Assembly (NCBI RefSeq): GCF_037893015.1 | Contig: NC_133665.1 | Location: 193,498,146-193,562,145, forward strand | From: Macrotis lagotis | Taxonomy: Eukaryota > Chordata > Mammalia > Peramelemorphia > Peramelidae | DNA: 64,000 nt | Reading direction: 5' to 3' | Shown here: in pieces, positions 21,701-34,018 of the stretch | How the letters are laid out: each line of letters begins with the position of its first letter | Numbering within the stretch: the first letter of the stretch is position 1 | Notes under the pieces: generated by a model | Told to the model about the DNA's origin: nothing | Databases searched by the model: none | What the model saw: only the letters and a program-made list of their open reading frames with translations | Position numbers and translations under genes: made by a program

Positions 21701-24700
21701 CCTGCTTCATCTGTGACCACTAGACCCTGAGGGTGACTTAGCACAGGCCCCTCTTACTCAAATTCAATTCACCTGCTAGTTATGGCATCACCTTCCTGGG
21801 GTCCTCTGCAAGAGCCAAGTCAGAACAATACCACCCTCCATAGATCCTTCTGTTTAAAATTCTTGGCTGAAAAATGCCAGGGACAGATTTTTTTCTGCTG
21901 CTATTATAAAAACTGGCAATTCTCTCAGATCTATATTCGTTTCTATACAAAAATCTGGAGACACATAAATGACCACTTACATACCTTCAACTGTGTCAAA
22001 TCTAAATGAACAAATATGAGATTTAGCATGGAAACCACAGAAACTGCAAGCAATTATCTTAAGATCAACTCAAGAATTTCCTTTTACCTAAAAATGAAGG
22101 ATATGTAAACAAAACATAATAAATTTTATTTGCATTTTCTTTTTCCTCTTCCAATTACTCCAGATGATGTTACTGAATGGATGACTATGAAGAGGTTCTA
22201 AGAAAGTGGGCCCCACATTGTCTACTGCACAGGCATATTTTAAGTGTCCAAAAATAATTCTCATATCTGAGACCCCTTTGAAAGTTTGTTTGCCTGGTAA
22301 AAATCAATGAAAAACCTTGGAAGCACCCGAAGAGGACAAATGTGTGGGCATTTGGGGACTGAAGGAAAGGAAGAAAAGGGAGTTTTAAAATTACCCCATC
22401 ACTTCTGAGTTCTTTCTTTTAGGTATGAAATACCCATTTAATAAAACTAGTGCACACCAACTCTGGCTATGCACAGGATCCCAACTTGACTTCAATGACA
22501 GAAAGGTTTGATCTAAAAGAGGGTAAAGCTAGGGGGTCAGGGACACTGGGGAGAAATCATGTGGAGGCACTAAACAGCTGATGACACAGAGATCAGAGAG
22601 CAAGGGCTGAAATCATTAAGTCTTGAATTCAAATTCACACTTCTGTGTGACCCTGGGCTAGTCACTTCACTTCCCTGCCAGGACTGCTGGTCAGAAATTT
22701 ATAGAAAGTACTCCGACCACAGAGTATGGCAAACAGAAGGTGCCCTACTTGCTCTGGCCCCCTTCCCAGCCCCCTCTGCAGCTTCCTGGCTGGTGCTTCC
22801 ACTTGAGAACCATCTGCAGGCTGGGCCCTCACTCCCATGGTCACACAGGTCTAGCTCCAATATGGGCAGAGGCCACTTCTGCTGCCCAAAGTGACTCTTA
22901 CACTCCCGTCTTCCCCGGCTATTTTGTATATTCCTCTCTGTTTATGAGCTATATCCCCCCAGGAGGATTGGAAGCAACCAGGGGGGGCCTCCACGACCTT
23001 TGTCACCCATTGAAAAACAAGGAGGATGGGCTATGTGGGCCCCCAAGGGCCACCATCTGTGGGGGTGGGAAAAGGGTACTAGAAGGAGGCGGAAGCCTGG
23101 GAAGAATCAGGGAGTTGAGAGAAAGAGAATCGGCAGGAGGAAAAGATCCTAGCGAGTTTAGAATCCCTGTGGGAGACTCGTGCTCCCAGACGTCATCTGC
23201 TGGGAGCAGAGAACGAAAAGGATGGGGAGAGGGTCAAAGGAGGTGAGGTTAATCAAGTCAAAGGACAAGGAGAAAAAAAAATCCACTGTTCACTCCCTCC
23301 AGTGCTGCAGGGCATTCAAGAAAGAATGGGCACTCTCTAAAAGCCAATGGGAGGGCTGACAAACAGGTCATCAGTAATAACTGAGAAGTTAAATTAGGAA
23401 TTTCGACACCAGCTTTTATAGGCTTAAGCATATGCAGCAACCATAAAATAATAATACTCAATCCTGTGACTTCTGAAAAAATATATTTATAATAGAATTT
23501 TATAGGAGTCCCAAACTGGTTAATAGCCCCCAACAGTTGGCAAGGCCAGGGTTGATAGTTCTGCTAATTTATCATCAGTTCTAATTGTGAGGTTGATGAT
23601 GTTCTGTGATCAAGTAACAAAAATCACGGACTCCTAAAGAGACGAGGACCTTGGGTTATCACATCAGTTTCCTCATGAGACAGCTGAGTGAGGACTGGCT
23701 TAGAAGTGACTTCCTCAGGGTCACAAACAGGAATGGTCCTCTGACCCCAGGGGGACCTTGCAAAAGGAAATTAAGTCCTTAATCAACTCATATCAAATTA
23801 TATAACACTTCAGTTCATTTAAGTTTTAATTCCGCATGGATGTTTTGATACTGTTAAATTCCCAGTCATGTAAATGAATGGTTCAAAAGAAATTAAGAGA
23901 CTGAGGAAGGGTCTTCACACCTGATGGTCTGGTGCTATGTCCAACTACACATCAGATCTCTTCCTAACAAGCCTCTATTTCATGTGCATATCACCTTTTC
24001 TGAATCATAACGATAAAAAAAAACAAAACCCCAAAGTAGGCTATTCCAAAATGGCAGCTCCAAGAGAGGACTCTGGTTTAGGCTAAAAGGTTCCTGGGAC
24101 TGCAATGGGAAGAGGAACAACAAAATACTTACAGTGTTCAAAGGAAAGTGATAGGAAAGAGGAAAAAGAAAATGTAAATAAAAGGTGGTCTTTGTGGAAA
24201 TTGGAAGAAACACCTTCAGAAACCTTAGATCCTACTATCTCAGTAGTTCCCACTCAACAGTAAGATGGAAGTAGTAGAAAAACAGGAAAATTCAACCCAG
24301 AAACAAGAATATGATTTGGGGAAATGCCTCCATCTGCACAACAAAAAGATGCTGAATCCAATCTATGGTCAAAGAGCCAATCATGAGAGCAGGGGGCATC
24401 ACATTTCACATTCAAGTTCACATTGATAGAATTACTGGGGAGGCAGGGTTGTGGCTCTGCTCAGCAAGAAGCTTAGGCAACAGTTTCCTTCTTGGCCTGC
24501 AGACAATACATGGAAAGTATTGGTGGACAGCCTTTATTGGTATAAAAAATGGAAAAGATGTGAGCAAAATACTGGGATGTGACAGAACATGGAGCACAAT
24601 GATCTCACCTAGTCTATCTCTATGTAGAGGGTGTAGGGAGCAGGAAGGGAACGGCCCACTTAGTGTCCTTGCTCAGAACGAGCAGGCAGAGATGGCAACA

Positions 24701-27700
24701 GAAAGGGTGGAAACTGGTCATGGGGAGTGACCCACTGGTCATAGAGCCTTCTTATCCTCCCTCATGGATATCAGGGACTGCCCTGTGTCCCACTACACCA
24801 GCATCATGTTTACACAGGAAAAAGCAGTCATGCCTAATTCTAATGTCTCCTTTCTATGGTGGATACATGTTCAGGCACCCAGAAGATGACTAATAAAAAG
24901 GAATCCTGGTTCCTGAGGTAGCCAAATAGACTGCAAAATTCTGGCAGAATGGGGGCGGCTAGGTGGCGCAGTGGATAAAAAACCTCTGGCAGAATGAAGT
25001 CCAGGGTCCCAGGAAGAGAATGAGGCAGGGCCAAGGCCAGAGGACCCAAGTCTGAATCCAGCTCTGCTAATCCTACCTACATGGCTTTGGCCAAGTCATT
25101 TCCTTTAAGAGGTCACTGTCAACTGAAAAAGAAGCAGGGGGGCAGCTAGGTGGCGCAGTGGATAAAGTATGGACCCGGGAGTCAGGAGGACCTGGGTTCA
25201 AATCCAGTCTCAGACAATAATGACCTAGCTGTGTGGCCTTGAGCAAGCCACTTAACTCCATCTGCCTTGCAAAAACCTAAAAAGAAGCAGGACTAGATGA
25301 AGTCTAATGATTGCTCTGAATTAAACCTATATCACAAGAATTGAAAGGGTAAAGAACTGTCAAAGAAATTAGGGAGAGGGGGCCAAGGAGGGATATATTT
25401 GAAATGCATTCTACTAGATATCTAGAACAATGACACAAGAAAAGCCTTTACAATCTCAATCTCTCCCATACACACCAAACCCACCAACACACCCCACACC
25501 CCCTGCCCCAGGCTTGCTACACCACATTACTAGGAAGAGAGACTCCACGCTCCTGTCTGACCAAGGAATCGTCCATATTTTGACTGGAAGAAGGTTAACT
25601 ATAAGGAAGCCTGAGGGCCAGGCTGGTGGCCTGTCACCCAACTCCCACGTATCCCCACTGGCCCACCCGTTCACCCAGCCGGCCGGCCTTGCTCACTTGG
25701 TCAGCTGTCCTTTGTTTTTGTTGTTGTCCACACCATTGTATGTCACGGCTGCCAACTTCCGACTCCTGTAGTTCTCATAGTGCACATTATTGGTCACGTC
25801 CTTCAGGTCCTGCATATGGGTTCTGTGACAACAGAGATGAGAGTGAGCATTTGCTCCTGCTGTACACTAATTATTTGCAGGACAAAATTTCCCATCTAAT
25901 TCTTCTGCAGACTTTGACTTTGTAGACTACACCTTTCAAGGGTGCAAGGGTCTCTTTCCTTCCTGGGAAGCTCCTTTAGGTTTGGAAGCATGTTTTGGGT
26001 AGGCTCCACCTTCAACAGTCAATCACTACTTTCCCAAATTATTCCACTAAGACCAAAGAATTGTTCATCTAGCCAGCAACAGAAAACATCCATTTGCTGA
26101 AATAAAGTGCAAAAAAAACTCAAGCTGTTTTAGTAATAATTCTGTGAAATTTCCAATATGGTGTCAGGGTTTCAAAATGGGTAGTTCTTTTAGTTGCCAT
26201 TCACCTGACCAGTTAGCTGGGGTTTGGAGATTAACACATGGCCATTACCAACTGCCAAAGGATTAGAATTATTGTTCAAAGGCAAGACTGGAAGAGACCT
26301 CACAGTTCATCTGGCCCAAGCCATAGAAGGTCTCAAGGTCTTATTCTCTTCGTTGCCTAGAAACTACGGAGAAGCCTCCCCACAACCCAGATCACATTAT
26401 TTAAAGCTCATTGGGATCCCACAACAACCCAGAGAGGTAGGGGCTATTATTATTATTGTTATTATTCCCATTTCACAGATGAGTAAACTGAAGCTGAGCG
26501 CCATGAAGTGACCTACTCAAGGCAAATCAGGGCTTTCTGTCTCCAAAGCCAACATTCTTTAGCAAGCCTGTAGTAGTGAGCCCCCCCCCCCCCCCCATGC
26601 ACACTAAGGAGAACTTCACTCCCACTGCGGTGAAAATCACAACAATTATTCATGCTAACAACTACTTCCACATCTTCCCTTAAACTGCTGAATATTAATA
26701 AGGAAAACAGCCACTTTCTAAGAGATGTAACTAAGTAAACCAAGACATTGATGTGGGGAACCTAAGGACTGACCCAAAGACAAGGAACGTAGCTTTACTT
26801 CTCAGTCTTTTTTTTCGGGGGGGGGGGGGGGGGCGGTTAACAAGGCAATGGGATTAAGTGACTTCATTAGGGTCACACAGCTAATTATGTACTAAGTATC
26901 TAAGGTGGGATTTGAAATCTGGTCCCCCAGTTTCCAGGGTTGGTGCTCTATCCATCTAGCTGCCCCCACTTCTTTTTTTAAGGTTTTTGCAAGGCAAATG
27001 GGGTTAAGTAGCTTGCACAAGGCCACACAGCTAGGTAATTATTAATTGTCTGAGGCCAGATTTGAACTCAGGTCCTCCTGACTCCAGGGCTGGTGGTGCT
27101 CTATCCACTGTGCCACCTAGCCACCTCTTGCCCCCACTTCTTAGCCTTAATAAAGCATGTATTTGGTGAGGGGATAAAAAAGAAAATAGTCATCTTCAAT
27201 CTCACTTTTACAGAAACAAAAAGCTGCAGAAGTGGGTACTTGCCCCATGTATTTCTTTAGGCATTAAGGGAACACTGGGCCTGAAGTCAGTTAAGACTTG
27301 GAGTTCAAATCCTGACTCTGATACACTTCTCCCCTTAAATCCCTGAGACTTTCTCATCTGTCAAAGAGGAATAATAGCCCCTACCACCTTGCAAGAGATA
27401 TTGTGAGGATAAATGAAATATTTGTAAAACGGTCTGCAAACCTCCCAAGTGAAGGCTTACTCTGACTGAAGGAGCTATGACCCATTGCCTTCACCTGGAA
27501 GGAAGGAGTCCTGTGTTGCCCAGCTGCCAGGAAACTCCCTCCCACTAATGCCCTTACCAAACTCGACTACTTTAGTATTTCCAGATCCATAGATCTATGT
27601 TTTATCCCTACACAGCAATTTGAAACTCCTCAAGGACAGAACCTTTTCTATTTCCTTGGTCTGCCTTCTGCCATCTAAGTGGAGGGCTGAATGAATTCTT

Positions 27701-30700
27701 GTGTACCCTTCTCCATGGCTTCAGGGTCACTGCCCAAGGCCATCTCCAACCCTGGCTGTTCCTCAAACTCAATGCCTGCCTGCCTTCTGAGACTTTTCTA
27801 AGACACCTTGGTTGTACCTGCTTGTACCCAGCTATTTGCATGCTGCATCCCCCCTGCCCCCTGCCCCCCACCCCCAGAGAGCCTGGGGGCATCCTTGAGA
27901 GCAGGAACTGTCTGTGACCTCTCTTTAGAGTCAAACACAAAATGAAGATTAACAAATGCTGGCTTACTGATTAAAATGAAGGCTCAGTGACAGACGTTTG
28001 CCCCTGAATGCCCCTAAACCCTCCTCCACAGTCAATGTCTTCTGCCTTCTGAAAGCCAACTGAGCCAAGAAAGGGACCAGCATCCACCCGGAAGCCCAGA
28101 AGCAGTCCTCTGCAGCTGTGGTCACAGCGGCCGCCCAAGCCCTCTCAGCTCCAGGGGCTTCTCAGGTGGTGCCAGGCCTCAGTCTCTACCCTGGTTCCTG
28201 TAGCTTCCAGGGCCTTATGCCCCAGACGAGCACAGGTAGCTCACTGAATCTTCTAGAGCCTCTGTTCCTCCAGTGAGGGTTCACTTCTCTACACTGGCAA
28301 GACAGAGCCACACTGACCCTATCCCACAATAGCTCAGTTATCGCAGCATCAGAACGGCTGAAGGAGGGGATCTGCCCTGCACCTGCTCTCTCCCACCTAG
28401 ATCATCCATGCAGAGGTGTGAATGTACACCTTAGGAACAGAACAGCATCTTTATACTCTAACGGGAGATGGAAAGATGGCATGATCCCTTTGGGTTTCTG
28501 TTCACTGGTTGGCAAAAGTCATTCAATTGGACAGACCAAAGTCCTAAAGGGGTCCAGTGACAAGATTGATCTCATGCACATGCTAATGTCATACCAGATT
28601 GTTCACTACAACCTAGAGCTGTTGGGCAGCACTGGTCACTGCTATCAGGCAAGGTATGGATGCAAGTTGGGGCGGACTCGCAAATGGGGAGGGTCTCCAG
28701 ATGCTCTCACTTTCAGGACAATGTGGTGGTGGCCCCAAGCTGAAGAAGTCTGCCCAGTCTGCTAGAGGCAGCAGGGCAGGGTAGACCAATGGAGAACAAC
28801 ACCCATCTCCAGCAACAGAGTCCAACAGGACAAGATCCTGGATGGACCATGAGCTGGCCCCATCCCACTGGAGAGAAGCTAAAATACCCCTCTGGGCGAA
28901 GTGCCAGTAATGAATGACTCTATGCTTCCCCATCTTTTTAACATTCCTTCCAGGGGAGCCATAGAGATGTAAATCCTGCCATCTAAGACAATGGAAGTCT
29001 AGGCACTAGAAGCAGGAACAGAACTGCAGGCAACCATCATGGATGTGAATGTGAGCTGTCTATCAAATCTGACCAAAGATTTGATGCAAGAAAAATAGCT
29101 TCCAGGATATATCACTCTCATTGGAAATAACTTATGAACAACCTGGATGACAGACTGGTATGAAGCCTGTGTGAAGGCCTCTAAGGGAAGTCTTCTAAGA
29201 AAGAAGCCATGAAAAGAATTAAACAGAGGATCTGGAAATTGTGATTTGTACCCAAATCACTGAGCTCATAAATCCCTAATTCTAAAGTTCCTAAACTTTT
29301 GCAGGTGATTGTGCCTCTCAATCCTAGGGTATACGGGACTTAAGATAGTTGCCACCAGGACAGTACTTCAACACCCTAGCCGATAATCAATCCAACAAGT
29401 GATCAGAGCTATTACCCTTAGTTCCCCTAAGGGGATACCTTATTATCTCCCCCAAACAATCCTGCTGACATCAGTCTCGCTGCCATTTAGATAAAGTAGT
29501 TCTTTTCTCTTTGAACTCTGCCCAGGACACAGTCTTCATTATGGAGGGAAATTCTTAAGAGTATATATACACTTGGCCTTGTTTTATGTCCCTATCTGTA
29601 TATATATACCTCATTAACCAAAGGACTGAGAGATACAGTTAGGTGAACCTAAACATGATGAACAACTAGTTGGGAGACAGCATCTGGGGGCAGAAAATCC
29701 AGGTTAAAAAGTCTGAAGCAGGAAAAGAATGGAGATATTGTCTGGACCAGCCCTCTCATTTTATGGATGAGCAAAGAGGCCCAAGAAGGACCCACAGTTA
29801 GGAAGTGGGTGGTGAAGGAGCATGAAGGCCCATGTGCTCTATCTCACTGAGCTTGCCACCATTTTCTATTGCTGTTTACCTAGGATCAACCTCTAGGAGT
29901 TCTCAGGAGTCCCTCATCAGAATGCTGCATAAAGACCAGTGACTTAAGGGGCTCCACTGAGCCCACAGAAAGAAGTCACAACACCTACTTACTCTTTCAC
30001 TGGCTACTTTTCTTGTCATAACTAAACTGAGTCTTTTGGGACAGAGATCACAACTGCTCTGTACAAATAATAGATGCTAATTAAAAGTACAGTTCCAAGA
30101 GCACCATTCCCATTTTTAATCCAATTGACACTTAAAGATGTCAGACTCTTAGGTCTTTCCAGCTTTTTAAATAGATTTGTTAAAATTCCATGTTATTGTT
30201 CACACTTACCTTATCAACATGTTTCTTAGAATTGTGAAATCACAATGATCACCATTTTCAACTGCAGGAAAAACACAGAAGATGGCAAATAAAGTCACTT
30301 AAAAACACTACATTTTCCCAACAACAATTATCAACAACCCTATAAAAAGCACAATGATTTGTTTATTTTGAACTGTATCTCCTACAGTTCTAAGTTCCCA
30401 ACTTGAGAGCACTTTTCAAATGGAAGGAAATAACTTCGTTTATTCTACTCTTCAAAGACAGGCAAGCCAAGATGTTCTATGACTTTCTCTGGTCATAATG
30501 ATTATAATAATAGTAATTTTTGTTCTGGTCATAATGGTAACAGTAATGTTTGTTCTTAATTCTCGAAAACTATGGTATACACGTGAATTGAATGAGTGAG
30601 GGGGAGCTGTGCTAAGGCCCTAGTCTCACTTTCTCCTCCAGAGCCATTTAGGTCCATTGAATCAAGAACATATGGATCAGGACAACTGGAACTAGCACTC

Positions 30701-31556
30701 AAAGTGAGGTAATCAGGGTTCAGTGACTTGGCCAAGGTCACATAGCTAGTCAGGACTCTACTCACTGTGCTATCTAATTGCCCTTCTCATAGCTATACTT
30801 TAAATCCAAAATGTCAAAGGTAAGTTAAACCTTCCTTTACACAATTTCTGGGCAGAGAACAGTCACTCTGAATATCTTTTTCACCATGGCAACAATGGAA
30901 TTTTCCACAACACTGGCCATTGAAATGTTATGTCAATTAGACAGGAGCCCACCCCCCAAAAGAAAACAGGGGCTTTGGGGGGGGGGGGGGTTGCAAGGCA
31001 ATTGGGGTTAACTGACTTGCCCAAGGTCACACAGCTAAGTAATTATTAAGTGCCTGAAGTTGTATTTGAAACTCTGGTCCCTTGAAGTAAAACTTCATTC
31101 CCTGCCAGACATCTCCCTTTACCATGTATCAGGTTACATTTTGTTTTGACATTTAATCTGATTTCATTCTCTCAGACAAAAGGAGAGTAAATTTACTACT
31201 CTGAGATTGATTCTTTTCAGGGTTGAGAAAAATACAAAGCTGAGAGGGTGAAAGACAAAGATGAGCCAATTTTTGATAGATAGGAAATAGAAGACTAACC
31301 CCTACCACCAGCAGCCCTGCTCGAGAGGATCTTACAGGGACTGGAAGAGGGTGGCTAGTAGGGAGAGGGAGTGACAGTAAAGCCTTTCTGCAAATTTAAG
31401 GGGGGAGAAGTGAAAACTTCACAGGGTCCATAAATCCTCATTCACCCAATGATGTACACTCACAGCTGTAAGACCACAAACCTGAGGGAAAGTCATTGGT
31501 AATCTAGTCTGACTGCCTCCCCCACCCCCACCTGGCATACATGTGCAAACTCTCTC

Positions 31557-31621
<65 letters not shown>

Positions 31622-33966
31622 ACAGATGAAGAAACTGAAGTCCAGAGAGAACACCTTGTTCCAGTACCCAGAAATGCTGGGATTTTGAACATAGGGCCTC
31701 TTTCCAGGCAGTCAGGCAGTCCAGAAGGCCTCCCTCTGGTCATCTCATTATCTCAGAGCCTACAAAGCCAGTAGAGACTGTCACCCTCTTGCCAGGTAAA
31801 TAGCCCAGCTCCATTTCCTTGAGTTCTGATGCTTTTCTAAGCATTTCCATATTCGAAGAACAGAAAGGCCTGTATATGAAGCTTTCAATCTTGCTTGTTA
31901 AATGCAGAATATATTCTAGATGGAACTCTGAAAGCAACTTATTCTTGCTCTCATTCTTTCTTGTGAAATAAATGCTACACTGACCTCTTGTTTTCTTCTT
32001 CCTTTTTTGGGCAGGGGAGGCAATCCCATTCCTAACCCATTCCTCTCCCTCCCAACAACCCCCACTAAAAAGCTTAAAACAAAAGACATGAGGAGAATGT
32101 GTTTCTGAAGCACTTTGTTATTTTACAGATGAAGATATACCAGGATCACCAGAGTGAGCTCGGGTCTCCAGGCTTTCCCACTTCACCGGGTGACCTCTGG
32201 ACCCTGTCCAGCAGTGGCAATGACAGTTGCAGCCTATAGCCCTTACAGCCCTCGGAGTGAGCCATCACAAAACGGAGGCTGGCAGGGAAACCCTGAGTAA
32301 CATGGACTCCAGAGAAGTGGACCTCCTTTTCTCATCCCACATAATATTCTGAGTCTATTTACAAAGACAAATGCAATTGTTCCTCCTGTTCAAATGGCAA
32401 CCACCATCTCAAAGAGTAAAATGTGAATGGGCCCTGGGGGCACTGGCTCTCCAGCCATTCATGAAGATGCCCAGGGAGGAGTAGGCAGAGTAGGGTTCTT
32501 GATCACCTCCCCTCACCTCACACTCCTCCCAGTGACCCAAATAAAGAGACCACCCACCAAAAAGGGAACCTGGATTTTAAGAATTTGAAGAGAACCCCCC
32601 CCCAAAAAAAAGGTACCAGGTGACCCAAGGGAAGATGATGAAATTTTGTAGAAAGCTACTGTTTATGGACAACAAATTAGGGATCAAATATTCACACTGG
32701 GACATCATTAAATACTTTCTTAAAAAAAGAAAGATAAGTGATTTCCTTTAACTGAATAAATTTTTAAAAATGAAACTAACTTGCCTCAGACACTTAATAA
32801 TTGCCTAGCTATGTGACCTTGGACAAGTCACTTAATCCCATTGTCTTAAAATTAAAAAAAAAAATTTTAAATGAAACTTACTTGATGGACAATTCCTGGT
32901 ATCAGACAAGTCAGAAAAATCAGAAATGGACATAAGATACTCCCTTCTATTTAGTATAAAGTTTAACAGATGCAGAACCACCATCAGCCAAACCAGCAAA
33001 CACTTTGGAATTAGATACAAAAGCAAATTTTAACCAATTTTCAAAGGAGAAGGACATAGCACCAAAAGCACTCTAACTTTATTTGTAAAAGAGAAAGAAA
33101 AAGCATAAGCATGGAAGAAACCAAGCAAAGTGTCCAAGTGCCCAATAGGAAAAGAGAAAACCTTGATGTCAAATCTAGTCATCACAGAAGCTCCTGAGAG
33201 TCAGTAAATAGACCCAACAGAGATTCACTCTCAAAGAACCACCCCATTTGGACCCTGTTATTATCCTGCCAACCCAAGACCAAGAAGTCACCCAAATGGT
33301 GATGATAAGTTAGGAGGATAAAACTAGGAAGAAAAGTCCTGGGAGAAAATTTCAGGTCCAAGTCTCTGCACAAAATGATCTCAGAAGAAGAAGGGGCCCC
33401 ATAGGAATTTGGCACAGTCACATGTAAAGAAGCTTGATCACCCCTCAAAATAGCCAATTCTCAAGAACTTCAAGAACTTCTTGGGAAGTTATTTTCACTA
33501 TCAAGCCTAAATTGGTTTCTTTGTGATTTCCAGTCACTGCTTCTAAGAACAAGTTTCAGTCCTTCAACTACCAGGATGCCACCATCCTGTTCTGCCTACA
33601 CTGCCCAAGTCCTTCTGCCAGTCCTCCTAAAGCTTAGTCCCTAGGACCTTCTCTATTGGTGCCTCCCCAACTCTGAATAGTCTTCCTAAAATGCCCCACC
33701 AGCACTGAACAGACTCTGCTAGGAGTGGTCCAACCCAGGAAGAAGGCAAGCTGACTAGCCATTGCACTCCCTAAGATAATCCCCTACCATATGGGTTATG
33801 ACTAAGCTGATAGTCCCCTAAATCTCTACATCAACCTGCTTGGCCATGACTTTCATTTGTGACCTAGGGCTCAAAAAGTCAACTCCCCTTGAGAGGCTGC
33901 CTGAGCCCAACAATGGGCATTTTCAACTGGTATTCTATCATGGTTCAGTACTACAGAACAGAAGAG

Positions 33967-34018
<52 letters not shown>

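Larger units (their letters stand above)
20675..25696 (-). other. SEPTIN7: SEPTIN7 intron C/D
   Basis: 5.0 kb. Repeats recognised: MIR pieces at about 22585-22690 and 23630-23760, a 33-bp SINE-head insert at 24952-24984, and a full SINE at 25139-25278. The stretches 20675-22580 and 23765-24930 look single-copy with no feature I can name. Confidence 0.75.
25823..30209 (-). other. SEPTIN7: SEPTIN7 intron D/E
   Basis: 4.4 kb. Holds MIR pieces (26270-26560, 27275-27470, 29735-29860), two nested SINEs (26806-27126), homopolymers C16 near 26581 and G17 near 26817, and an L2-like 3' end at about 27480-27960. The stretch 27965-29730 has no feature I recognise. Confidence 0.75.

Noticed and set aside
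24365-24730. 121-codon plus-strand frame in intron C/D
   Set aside because: Antisense to the gene, no domain recognised, ordinary intron composition.
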